A DNA stretch of 64,000 bases from Sacculina carcini. Lineage: Eukaryota > Arthropoda > Thecostraca > Sacculinidae. A program made the translations under genes and the position numbers. Below are positions 21,701 through 30,510 of the stretch, piece after piece. The stretch lies in assembly GCA_916048095.2 (NCBI GenBank), contig OU696586.1:6521249-6585248 (forward strand), written 5' to 3'. The notes below the pieces were generated by a model. It did no database searches. It was given only the letters and a program-made list of their open reading frames with translations, and was not told the DNA's origin. The number at the start of each line of letters is the position of its first letter. The stretch's first letter is position 1.

Positions 21701-22326
21701 GCTGAAATAAATCCGAACGAATAAGTGCGCCCGAGTCCCAGATCGACAGTCAAGCGATGGTTGACCTCAAAGACTTGGATGGATGTACCGTTGGCGGCAC
21801 GTAACTTCGGCTCGTCGAGGGCCGCCGCTGATGCCGTTGAACGAGCTGGCAGCAGAGAAACCTCGGAACCGCTGTCAACCATGAATTTGCGGCCGGACAT
21901 GTCTGTGACGAATAACAGGCGGTGATTTTCACGGCAGCCGGACGTGGCCATTACCGCCGGCTGCCGTGCCCGTTTCCCGCCATGTCGGACGTAAATGAGC
22001 ACGAGCCGAGACAACGCCGCGCTGCCGGACCGTACTTGCGATGGAGGCGGCACCAGCGCGCGACGAAATCTTTCGGCTGCTCGTCTTTCGGTTGCTGTTG
22101 TCGTCTGGGTGTCGACTGAGCGGGCGAGCGAAAACTTCTCGTGGCCGCCACTAGAGGCTCCTCGTCTGTCTCTGTGGCTGTGTATGCGTCGCCGGTCACC
22201 TGTGCCGCAAGCGAAACGGTCGCCGCTGGCTGGTAGTGAGCGTCTGCGCGCAGTGCAGTGTCCCGCAAATTGTTGGAGACCAGCCACTCGCGACAGAGCA
22301 GTCGGAGGTCTGACGGCATTCGACAC
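18760..22326 (-). CDS. Gypsy D pol polyprotein
   Basis: One open frame of 1188 codons. The first ~110 residues overlap gag in another frame. Domains by approximate residue: aspartic protease (FMVDSGSEVSLLPA, ~150-230), reverse transcriptase (~310-500; FSTIDLPRAFAQVPL, FGLCNAAQTFQRLMD, VFCYLDDVLVFS with the catalytic YLDD), RNase H (~590-710; LVADASDLAVGAVV, LWTDHKPL), an HHCC zinc finger (H..H..CVRCQQC, ~795-835) and the integrase core (~860-1010; DVVGPLPAV, TSDRGRQF, PQQNGLVERVHR). This is the protease-RT-RH-IN order of Gypsy/Ty3. In the family it copies and inserts the element. It belongs to an element whose 5' LTR is interrupted. Confidence 0.95.
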   Translation of the reverse strand: MSNAVRPPTALSRVAGLQQFAGHCTARRRSLPASGDRFACGTGDRRRIHSHRDRRGASSGGHEKFSLARSVDTQTTTATERRAAERFRRALVPPPSQVRSGSAALSRLVLIYVRHGGKRARQPAVMATSGCRENHRLLFVTDMSGRKFMVDSGSEVSLLPARSTASAAALDEPKLRAANGTSIQVFEVNHRLTVDLGLGRTYSFGFISAAVPHAIIGADFLREFGLVVDMKRHKLIDSAAFLSTSSNASVVTTHPVLTHISAVQRPCDGPEFAGVRASADFAQLVTPPDGFPVVKVPGVQHRIITRGNPVFARPRRLMPAKLSAARKELSELVDLGILVPSSSCWSSPIHLVEKDGGTAFRLVGCYERLNSITVPGRYPVPDIQSFADQLSGANYFSTIDLPRAFAQVPLHPDDQEKSAITTPFGLFQYTRMPFGLCNAAQTFQRLMDTVLRGMPRVFCYLDDVLVFSPDVETHRRDLRELFRRLGAAGLAIKPEKCVFGQRIVRFVGFKVSARGIEPLPDKIADLVSMPPPTSSTECRRYLGMINFFHRFIPRLAQTLQPLHEVANNKRSFVWGPLQVSAFEKTKSALAAASCLAFPQADAPTKLVADASDLAVGAVVLQFQNGHWVPLAYHSRKLTGAALRWSTGDKELYALFSAVKRFRHLLEGRPALQLWTDHKPLVHAFTSTTERSARVQRQLAYLSEFSTDIRHIKGSENAVSDCLSRPPSDATRNVSQLAVDAQHSLDVRRLALAQHSAADVAELASCPSLRVEVRPVEGVPSGLLVDVSTGVDRPLLPESLQHEVYRAIHNLHHPSARVTKRLVSERYVFKRIWAKVSSWAKTCVRCQQCKIARHQHTALRRPPTPSGRFEALHVDVVGPLPAVNGYQYIFTIVDRFTRYPEAVPMLDATAASCARVLLDWVARFGLCLCVTSDRGRQFVSDLWREFWSLLGVRLSTTCAYMPQQNGLVERVHRQLKASLTAALMDNNDWLTALPVVLMGLRAAHKPDIDSTPAEMVLGEKMRLPGQFFSQTNEVRPACEVASQLATAFQRLRPTPTAWHRRYDTSPFVSQSLATATHVFVRVDAHRPPLTPPYRGPFPVLERGDKAFVLDYGGKTDTVAVDRLKPAFLVRDNQSGVDSPPISTDDRDASQSAPQTAPDASTDGQSSPVQPPRIVWSRRSRPVRPPGRFL

Positions 22327-22733
22327 AGAAACACCTCTTGGATGATTTCGTGTTCTGTGTCGTTGGGGTACAGTGCCGCGAGGTCGCCGTACAATTCCGA
22401 CGGTTTCCGAGAGCCCAGTTGTCGCGGAAGATTCTCCAGACGCTGTAGTTTCTCAGCCGGAGTGAGCTCTAGTCGCTTTCGCAGTCTGGCTTTGAGCAAA
22501 TCGTAGCAGTTGCTAGCGAGTGGGTTCTGGGTTGCAAGATCTTTGACCATCCTGAAATTGGTTCTCGGTAGCATCGCCAAAACTTTGCGAAACATGGTGG
22601 TCTGACATTCTATGCCACTATCGGCCATCAAATTATCGCACATTGCGATCCAGGTGTCCACATCCAGTGGGTCGAAAACCGGGAGGTCGACCTTCACCGA
22701 ACCCATGGAATGAGAGTGATTACTACGAGGCAT
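21951..22733 (-). CDS. Gypsy D gag-like protein
   Basis: An open frame of 260 codons, starting MPRSNHSHSMG. Its middle (~15-190) resembles the Gag of Mag-like Gypsy elements (VDTWIAMCDNLMADSG, LLKARLRKRLELTPAEKLQRL, FLCRMPSDLRLLCREWLV). A short CRLHRKYGPAARRC segment near the C-terminus stands in for a zinc knuckle. It overlaps the upstream part of pol in a different frame, consistent with frameshifted Gag-Pol synthesis known in the family. Confidence 0.85.
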   Translation of the reverse strand: MPRSNHSHSMGSVKVDLPVFDPLDVDTWIAMCDNLMADSGIECQTTMFRKVLAMLPRTNFRMVKDLATQNPLASNCYDLLKARLRKRLELTPAEKLQRLENLPRQLGSRKPSELYGDLAALYPNDTEHEIIQEVFLCRMPSDLRLLCREWLVSNNLRDTALRADAHYQPAATVSLAAQVTGDAYTATETDEEPLVAATRSFRSPAQSTPRRQQQPKDEQPKDFVARWCRLHRKYGPAARRCLGSCSFTSDMAGNGHGSRR

Positions 22734-22785
22734 ACTATATACGAATCCGCAATACGACTGAAAAGTATTGGCAAAAAAAGAAATA

Positions 22786-22801
22786 TACCGGGGTCACCAC
22801 T
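22786..22801 (-). other. Gypsy D primer-binding site
   Basis: On the minus strand AGTGGTGACCCCGG follows the end of the 5' LTR. TGGTGACCCC is a primer-binding sequence commonly seen next to LTRs of Gypsy elements. Confidence 0.6.
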
Positions 22802-22867
22802 TGTAGGGACGCCTACAAAAGTAAAATAATGGCAAACGGCCTCAGCGATCAAAACCCGTGCGTACGG
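22802..22867 (-). repeat. Gypsy D 5' LTR, inner half
   Basis: Identical by eye to 18479-18544. It ends in ACGG (22864-22867), the target duplication of TIR-X. Confidence 0.92.
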
Positions 22868-22882
22868 TGTGACGGCCCAAGA
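22868..22882 (+). repeat. TIR-X left terminal inverted repeat
   Basis: TGTGACGGCCCAAGA, mirrored at 34384-34398. A nearby internal word, GGCCCAAGATGCGACCT, is repeated at 22875-22907 and, inverted, at about 25262-25340. Confidence 0.85.
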
Positions 22883-22884
22883 TG

Positions 22885-23137
22885 CGACCTGGCCCAAGAT
22901 GCGACCTCGACGCTTGCGACGCGTATAAGGCATTCAATGCCTCCTAGGGTCTGTTATTATCTGTTATGAAATTGCATTTGTTGTTTGAATAGTTTCTTGC
23001 TGTCATATTCTGAGTTCACATTGATTTAATAAGTCTTATTGGGGCCTATATTTACTTGAGTGCTTATTCTGGTGTCTTATTTTCGTTGCAGTGGAAGTTG
23101 TTTGGACCAATTCCATTGTTTGTTGTGTTTTGTTGTG
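22885..23137 (+). repeat. Inverted repeat arm, left
   Basis: 253 bases that match the reverse complement of 25030-25282 with about one difference. The sequence looks non-coding, like a LINE 3' UTR. The spacer between arms is 1.9 kb. Confidence 0.92.
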
Positions 23138-23450
23138 CGATTGATTCTGATAGCTGTTTGTTAATACCGCAGGTGATTAACTGGTTAAACTGATAAGCGC
23201 ACGTTTATTTTCTGCTGCCTGTTGTTTTCGGCAATCTTTTAGCTTTCTCATGTGTGCTTGATCTGGTTTTGATGTTTCTGTATATTGTGTGTGTATACGT
23301 GTTTGCTACATTTGATCCATTCTATTTATTCTTGCCGTTGATTATTTGTGCTCGCATATGTGGTTATATGCGCTATACGAAATATATTATTGCTTGATTG
23401 GTCTTGTTACTTTGTTGGTTAGTACACGAGTTAAACTGTTTTCCCTGGTG
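23138..23450 (+). other. Non-coding stretch resembling a LINE 3' end
   Basis: T-rich sequence with TATGCGCTATACGAAATATATTATTG near its end. This resembles the CGCTATA..AAAT 3' ends of the LINE copies at 26778-27240 and 58280. No gene seen. Confidence 0.4.
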
Positions 23451-23785
23451 GTTAATAGGTTAAATGCCTAAGTGACAGCTGCTACATGGGAAGAAGCCGA
23501 AGCTTATGAACACACAGGTGTGCCCCGTGCAGCTCGCTGCCACCGCATAACCGACCCTCTCCACGCTATGGCGCCACAAGGACGTAAGACGTATTAGAGA
23601 GGGCCACCTCCCGAGAATGCATGGCACAACCCATGACTGATATCTGGTACCATCATTTTCTGCTGGGTGGACAGGGGCTGTGGGATTGTAGAATTCGCCC
23701 AATGAAATTCTGCTCCGCCGGGTTTCGAACCACGGACCTCCCGCTTGTGAGGCGGGTGTGCTAACAACTGCACCACGGAGTCCAC
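23451..23785 (-). mobile_element. SINE-1a, tRNA-Val(CAC)-derived
   Basis: On the minus strand it begins with a tRNA-like head: GGACTCCGTGGTGCAGTTG (box A region), a CCCGC-CTCACAA-GCGGG anticodon arm with anticodon CAC, and box B GGTTCGAAACC (23721-23731). The body runs through a ~240-bp unrelated region to a 3' tail of TTTAACC-like units. It has a second copy at 41971-42310 about 95% alike by eye. SINEs are copied by LINE machinery. Confidence 0.88.
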
Positions 23786-23861
23786 AAAAGGGTGGTGGGC
23801 TATATGTTGGTCAAACGGTGACGTGATTGATACGAGTGTCGAGAAAGTATTTCTGTGCTGG

Positions 23862-23973
23862 CCGTGACTGCGAAAACCCGTGTGGCGGCCGGACCTGCGG
23901 TGTGCCAGCCGGGGCCGTGAGGCTTTGCCCCCGCAAAATTACACGCGAACATAGCCTTCTCTACTGATGTGTT
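23862..23973 (+). mobile_element. SINE-2 fragment, 3' body
   Basis: From GTGACTGCGAAAACCCGTG to CACGCGAACATAGCCTT it matches the 3' body of the SINE at 46688-46951 in the opposite orientation. The tRNA-like head is missing. Confidence 0.75.
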
Positions 23974-25029
23974 TAAATGCGTATGGTCAACAATCTATAT
24001 ATGGTCAATATGTGGACAAAGTAGGCTACGCACACTAAAAACTATTGAATTTCATGTAATTTAAAATCACTACTCTGGGGGATGTGAGGGTATATTTACA
24101 AACATCGCTGCCCTCTTCAATAATCAAACATCAGATTCTCCAGTGGGCGTCCAAGTTCAAACTGCATGGTTGGTATAACACTTGTTCAGCATCAACCAAT
24201 CTGATTCTACTCAGATTAGTGTTGAACACAATGTGTGTGTGTGTGTATGTGTATGCTCGAATTTCGTCCATGAGAAGCAGGTCACAGCGAGCAGCGTGGC
24301 AGCTATGAGACCCCGCCTCTGAGCGGATAATACTTTCCATGGTGAAGGGCAACCTGTAGTCATTGTGGACATGTACATCTGCATTCCACTCTGCTAGCCC
24401 CGTGGCAGAACTAGATTTGATTTAGTAAGAAATGGTGATGCTTTGATTGTAAGCCGAGCTGTAAATCAGCCATGCATTCTCAGAAAACAGTCACTCAAGA
24501 GACACTTCGACAGTCAACAATGAACTAAATAATTGCAGAAGAATCTAAGGATGAACCAAGCCTGTGGGTCACTACAAATGACCCCTATGTGAATGCACGT
24601 GTACACCTACATACATTTAAAACGTGTTTAGGTAGCTTCGATTCGTTTAGTTCGATTCGTTTGTATTCGTCTTCGATTAGTTTTTCTTAAATATGCACAT
24701 GCTCACGCGTAGAAAAACAAACCACCGATCAACGATTTTATTCGGTTTAATTGCCAAACAAAACTCGTAGAAATAGTCAGAAATACAGGACTGACAACAT
24801 AAGAGATGAAAAGGAGGAAAAACGAAAACAGATGGAGCATGCAATGAACACATGTGGAGAACACGCTCAAAACGAAATTCCCAAGAAACTCATGTTTGGG
24901 GCCTACAATACGACTACACCACAAACACAAAGACAAATACGCACAAAGACAAAAATCGTTCACAAAGACAAATATCACCTAGATAATAGCTCAACGTCTG
25001 CAGCTATTTTCCTGAACAGATACCATTCC
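23974..25029. other. Unassigned spacer between inverted arms
   Basis: AT-rich and non-coding. It holds a short (GT)n run at about 24234-24250 and TTCGATTCGTT short repeats at about 24636-24680. Open frames here are not supported by any recognisable protein. Confidence 0.5.
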
Positions 25030-25282
25030 CACAACAAAACACAACAAACAATGGAATTGGTCCAAACAACTTCCACTGCAACGAAAATAAGACACCAGAA
25101 TAAGCACTCAAGTAAATATAGGCCCCAATAAGACTTATTAAATCAATGTGAACTCAGAATATGACAGCAAGAAACTATTCAAACAACAAATGCAATTTCA
25201 TAACAGATAATAACAGACCCTAGGAGGCATTGAATGCCTTATACGCGTCGCAAGCGTCGAGGCCGCATCTTGGGCCAGGTCG
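25030..25282 (-). repeat. Inverted repeat arm, right
   Basis: Reverse complement of 22885-23137. Beyond it the outer flank carries two more GGTCGCATCTTGGGCC words, related to the terminal repeats of TIR-X. Confidence 0.92.
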
Positions 25283-25374
25283 TTGCAAAGGCTAACCCTC
25301 AACTTTTCATCTGATCTGAGGTCGCATCTTGGGCCGAGGTCTATACAAATATCATAATCCCAAACTCTGTAATG

Positions 25375-25425
25375 TGACGTCAGACTGATGATGGTGGTGA
25401 CGTCATGCAAATGACTATGACGTCA
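25375..25425. promoter_or_regulatory. Cluster of three TGACGTCA (CRE-type) palindromes
   Basis: Perfect TGACGTCA octamers at 25375-25382, 25398-25405 and 25418-25425. The same octamer occurs near the right end of TIR-X at 34327-34334. CREB/ATF proteins bind this site in animals. Any function here is unknown. Confidence 0.45.
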
Positions 25426-25547
25426 ATAATTTTTTAGTTGGCAGCATTTGAAATATATTCTACCAAATAGTTGAAGTTCCCGCGCGATCACTTGTGTCTT
25501 ACCATGTGAATCTGATTGGTTGCTGTTTCCTGTTTGATTGTTATTAT

Positions 25548-26769
25548 TAGGGCTGTCAAAAAAGTAACCTAAAAATCAGAAAAAAGTAACTTTATTTTCG
25601 AGAAAAAGTAACCTAAAAAAGTAACCTAAAAATAACCTGAGTTTTAAAGTTATTATCACTTTTGTATCGTTTTATCACATGTTTATCATGCCTTTGCTGA
25701 TCAGTGCGCTATATGAAATACACGGTTTATTTGTTGTTTGTTTGTGAACATATAAAGTAACCTAATAACCAATAAAAAGGTAACCTAAAAATAACCTCCT
25801 TCAAAAAAGGTCAATTTCTGTTTGCAGTTCTGAAGGAAGAAAATACACTAGTCCTTCTTTTCTATCCTCTTTCCGAGTTGGTACTACTTTTCCACCCTCT
25901 CCGATCTGGTACCATTTTTACAACAAACAACCAAAAGTGACTTAACATAATTTAGCTAACATCGAAAAAGGGAGCATAACCATCAAAATATAATTTTAAG
26001 TGGAAAGCTCATACAAATGCGAAATACACTAATTGCAAATGTAAATATTTTTAGTAATGGTCGCAATAATGTTCTTTATATTTTTTAATGGAACTTTTTA
26101 TCAAATAGCACGTACTACAGTAGCGTAAACACTGCATGTGTGAATGCCCCCCGTCCTCCCATATGTCAAACGTGGGATAATGGCGCTATCTCACGCCCTG
26201 AAAATCACTTGCAAATTCCTGTTAAAGTAAATACGTACTGTCAAGTGCTACAGTGCAGTATCTGGTATAGAGAGCTCACACATCGTACTATACCACGCTC
26301 CAAACATCTCACGACACCCTCCGGTTCGTGGACATTTACTAAAATGGAATTACACTTTCCTGCGTACCCAAAAACGTATAAATATCGAGTAGCACGGATA
26401 TTAAGATGAATATCAATTGCTAAATCCTAACAGTAGAAATGTTGACATTTCTTGATCTTCAGACCTAATATTCCATCTCTTTTCCTATTTTATCGTCATA
26501 TATACCGTATTTGTGCCTCTTATCTGCAAAAAGTCACCAAACTTCGTGGTTAACTTACCTAATAACAAGAAAAATAACAAAAGGTAACCTGACGATAAAA
26601 AAGTAACCTTAAAAGCAAAAAAGTAACCTAACGATGAAAAAGTAACTTTTGGTAACCTAATAACTTTTTTAATAATTATGGTACACAACTTTTTCATGCA
26701 GTTTTAGGTAGCTTATGAAAAAGTGACCTTTAGATGAAAAAGTAACTTTATTAACTTTTGGCAGCCCTA
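25548..26769. mobile_element. hAT-superfamily MITE, 1.2 kb
   Basis: Ends TAGGGCTGTC and GGCAGCCCTA, with an 8-bp TSD, GTTATTAT (25540-25547, 26770-26777), as made by hAT transposases. Many AAAGTAACCT-type repeats lie within about 250 bp of both ends; such subterminal repeats are typical transposase-binding sites. The 1.2-kb interior has no transposase frame, so it is non-autonomous. Confidence 0.9.
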
Positions 26770-26777
26770 GTTATTAT

Positions 26778-27240
26778 CAATACTCCTAATTTCTAATTTC
26801 ATGTGTTTGCGGTGATTGATTTGTGACTCACTATCTATCCCGTTTTGGTGGGTGCTTGTGTTCCACTGACTGGTTGGTTGTAACAAAGTTTCAGTCTGAC
26901 CAGATTTTCTCTTTCTTCATTTGCTTTGTGTTGAGTTTCCATAGATGAGCTTAGCAGTTATAATTAACATTGCGATGTGCGTGTTTACATCCGAAATGCT
27001 GTGTGTAGACTAACAATATGCATGTGTTCTTCTCATTGTGTAAATGTGTTCATTGCGTTATTTGAATAGTGTAATATTTATTCATTCGTGTGTTCTTTTT
27101 ATTGTTTCCGTAATTGTATTTATAGCTTGTTTTCTTTTTATTGTAACTGTTTTAGCTTTGTCCGCTTGTTCATACTGTTTAGCTGCCGCGCGCCCGTGTA
27201 TGACAGGCGCTATAACAAATGCACTGAACTGAACTGAACT
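26778..27240 (+). mobile_element. LINE 3' UTR remnant ending in (TGAAC)n
   Basis: A non-coding, T-rich tail ending CGCTATAACAAATGCACTGAACTGAACTGAACT. Short tandem repeats right after a CGCTATA..AAAT block also end the LINE at 58280-58306. With 25290-25547 it formed one unit before the hAT insertion. No coding part remains. Confidence 0.5.
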
Positions 27241-27261
27241 AGTTCGTAAATTTCTTTTAAG

Positions 27262-27490
27262 TCTGACTGATTTAAAAGATTGAGTATGTGCATGTGCATA
27301 GGTGTGGGTGTTACATTGTCTGAATCAGTATAGTGCTACTAGGATTGACTGATTTAGGGGCTGTGTACGTGCATTCGCATAGGTATACTTGTGTTACATT
27401 GCCCGAAATGTTATGCTTTTGAGCTTGAGTGATTGTAAAATTATGTGCGTACATGTGCGTAGGTGTATGTGGGTTACATGGGCTACATAT
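27262..27490. repeat. Degenerate tandem repeat, about three units of ~78 bp
   Basis: Three related units each carry GTGCATAGGTGT..GTTACAT-like cores (about 27295, 27375 and 27458). Diverged and non-coding. Confidence 0.55.
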
Positions 27491-27639
27491 ATATGTCAGA
27501 CAGCATACACAACAAATCCATACATTCAATTTAAATAAACATGGACGCACAGACGATTGGAAGCGATGAGTTGAAGAGTTAAGAGCACAAGAAATAGTAA
27601 ATACATCCTCAAACATCCTTCATCCAATTTAGCATGGTC

Positions 27640-29770
27640 AGATGCAGGCGTTATGCAAATGTCTAGTTGTTTTATTATTTTTATTTTGTGAGTCGACAGG
27701 AACCTGGCTGGAGTTATCATCTTTCTCATCTGATTGTCCTTCTTTTGTCGCCGTCCGAAGTAGTATTCGTTCCCGCACTGCCACTTCCTCCTCTTTCACT
27801 TGTCCCACTAGCTCTCGTCAAACTTCTGCCTGACATCCTGTCGCCCCTCGTGTCTCCGTTTCGCGCTCATCACTCCCGTTTGGTCTTATAAATATCCGCT
27901 CTTGTCGCTATAAGTTTGATTTCGTCTCCTGTCTTTGTTCTTTTCATCATTTATCGTTCTTATGGTTGGTTGAAACTTGGCTTTTCGATACTGACGTTGC
28001 GACTTTTTCTGCTCAGCTTCCTCCGTCCTACAAATTTCTCCACTCTTCCCGCTCACTTTCTAGCAAGTCCTGTGGTGGTGGTATTGGCATCGTTTATCAC
28101 AAGTCCCTCTCCTTTTCTTTAATTGATTCCTTTACTTCCGTTTTTAGTTCGTTTGAATGTCTACCTATCTGTTTATCTGTTCCGTCTCATCCTAAGGTCT
28201 GTATTTTGATTGTTTATCGTCACAACCACCCTGGTACTGCATCTGTTTTCGCTACTGAGTTCTCTGATGTTCTAGATTCCATTATTTCTTTATTCTCGAA
28301 TCGCTTTAACGTTCTTGGTGATTTTAATTTTTGGGTTGATGCTCCTCGTTTGTCGCCTTATGCCTGTAACTTTATCTCACTCATTGAATCATATGGTCTT
28401 GTTTCTCTTGTTTCTTCCCCTACTCATCAGTCTGATCAAACTCTTGATCTCGTTTTGTTTCCTGTCCCTGTCTTACCCTCTGACATCGCCATAGCTGAAG
28501 TTCGTGTTCATCCTCCAGATTCTTCAATCTCTGATCATAGTTTTCTCCTCTCTGAACTCTCACTCTCGCCTAATCCTTCTTCCCCATCTGTGTCTATCCC
28601 ATTTCGCTCCTTTCGCAATTTCGACCCTACTCAGTTTTCTGCTCTTCTTGTATCTCATCTGCCGATCCAGCTGCTACACTCCGTTCCTGATGTCTATCCC
28701 TTTTTTTCCGGTACTCTTTCTGTAGTTAATGACGCCTTGTTTCCTCTCCTGTCTCGCTCAAGTAAATCCTCCTCCTCATCTCCTTGGTCTTCTGGTCTGT
28801 CAGCTCTTAAACGTGATCAGCGTCGTCTGGAGCGGCGCTGGAGACATTCTCCCTCTTTTATTTCATGGTCCTCGTATTCTGCTGCTCGTTCGTCTTATAT
28901 CTCTGCTCTGGCTCTGGCCAAACAATCCTACTATACTAGACGTTTATCCTCCCTGTCTCGCTCTCCTAAAATGCTTTGGTGCACTCTGAACTCTCTCCGC
29001 GGTTCTAATTTATCTACTTCCTGTCTGATCTCGGCTGAGGAATTCGCTACTTTCTTCTTGGATAAGCTTCACATCGTCTCCTCAAGTCTTCCTGTCTGTT
29101 CTTTACCTGTCACTCATTCTAGTCCCTGTGGTGAATTCTCCTCGTTTTCCCAACTCGTTCTTACTGATGTTTGTAAGCCCATTTCCTCTTCTGAAAAATC
29201 CTCTTCCCCGGCTGATCCTTTGAATAACCGTGCTTTCTCCGACTCCATACTTCTTCTTGCTCCTTATTTCCTACATGTCATCAATTCCTCTTTTCTTCAT
29301 GGTTCATTCCTTACCGATAAGCACGCTATCATTCGTCCATTACTAAAGAAACCTTCACTTGATACATCCGTCATGAAAAATTATCGTCCTGTGTCTCTCC
29401 TCAGTTTTCCGTCTAAACTCCTTGAGTCTGCTATCTACTCTCAACTGTCTCCTTTTCTAAATCAATCACTTTTCTCCGCTCAGTCTGGATTTCGGCCTTC
29501 TCATTCTACTGAGTCTGTGTCTATTTCTATCCTTGATCACATTTTCTCTCACTTTGCTTTGGGTCGCTCTGTCCTTCTTGTACTACTAGACATGTCCTCT
29601 GCTTTTTGATCTCGTTGACCACTCTATTCTCATTGCCGATCTGTATTCTCTTGGTATTTCTTCATCCACCCTTTCTCTCCTCAAATCTTATCTCACCAAT
29701 CGAATCTATTCTGTGAATATCAATTATCTCTCTTCTGTGTTTCCTCTGTGTTCTGGTGTCCTATTGCTAT
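27640..29770 (+). mobile_element. LINE E, CR1/L2-type, truncated at both ends
   Basis: It starts within the end of ORF1 (DCPSFVAVRSSIRSRT, matching CPSFVAVKNSIRQRT of LINE F at 53777-58306) and runs through the endonuclease into the start of reverse transcriptase. It stops near 29765, where sequence related to the downstream satellite begins. Strongly pyrimidine-rich on the plus strand, like LINE F. It lies inside TIR-X. Confidence 0.85.
27966..29765 (+). pseudogene. LINE E ORF2 (endonuclease plus start of RT), broken
   Basis: The visible frame starts at 27966, although homology begins further upstream. APE-type endonuclease landmarks: GGGIGIVYHKS, ILIVYRHNHPG, VLGDFNFWVD (about residue 118) and ISDHSFLL (about 190). 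RT begins with IIRPLLKKPSLD, KNYRPVSLLSFPSKLLES, QSGFRPSHSTE and LLVLLDMSSAF. One extra T at about 29604-29609 shifts the frame after SSAF. The homology then continues for about 50 residues (DLVDHSIL..) and ends, so the RT catalytic YADD is missing. Confidence 0.85.
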
Positions 29771-30510
29771 ATGCTTGTGTATATCACAACGTTTGGTGGC
29801 CTATGTGCCAAGCTGTGTCTGTGTTATGTGACTTTTGCTGTTGTGCTATGGTGTTTTTTGTTTTGTGGTTTTGTTGTGCGATTTGTGGTGTATTTTGCCT
29901 TGTGATTTCCTCTGCTTCTTTTTTATGTCATATTCTCTCTCAATCATTGGTTTGTTGGTAATATGAAATGTGTTCGGTGTCTTGGTATATTTATCGTTGC
30001 ATTGTTATTCTGAGTTTTCCAGCGAACAAGGACCTGATCTGAGGGACTCTACGGTTTTCAACACTGCTCTGGGCGTTTGTACGAGTACGGGCGGTGCATA
30101 TGTAGTGGCTTCAATTGATTAGTTTTTGTATATGACTACTGTTTATTCCGGCAATCACTTTATATATGTCCCTTTCCACTTCATATATGTTCATGTCCTA
30201 TTACTGTCGTTTCATTTAATCTTCCTGTTATACATCGCACAGCATCACGTGTTTTGTGTCCTGTGTTTTTTCATGTGTTGTGGCCTCTCGAGCAAATTTC
30301 TCTCCTCATGTCGCTTTTCATTAGTTTATTATTTTCTTATTTCTGCTCTTATGTAATCTTTCCAGTTTCTGTGAGCACGTGTTTGTGTTTTGTGTTGTTT
30401 TGTGTAATTGTCTCGTGACTTGTATTTTGTGTTGTGACTTCGTGTTATATGGTTTTTTCTTTTCTCTCTTGTGGTCTCTTGATTAGTTTTCTTTTTCAGT
30501 CTCCAGTGAG
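29771..30510. other. Non-coding T-rich stretch between LINE E and the satellite
   Basis: At 29774-29825 it carries one diverged copy of the satellite core (CTTGTGTATATCACAACGTT..GTGCCAAGCT). The rest is T-rich and unassigned. Confidence 0.55.

Noticed and set aside
23713-23785. Genuine tRNA-Val gene
   Set aside because: The tRNA-like head continues into a repeated SINE body with a TTTAACC tail and recurs at 41971-42310.
24751-25131. 126-codon open frame as a gene
   Set aside because: It is Lys/Thr/Gln-rich by composition and runs into the inverted non-coding arm at 25030.
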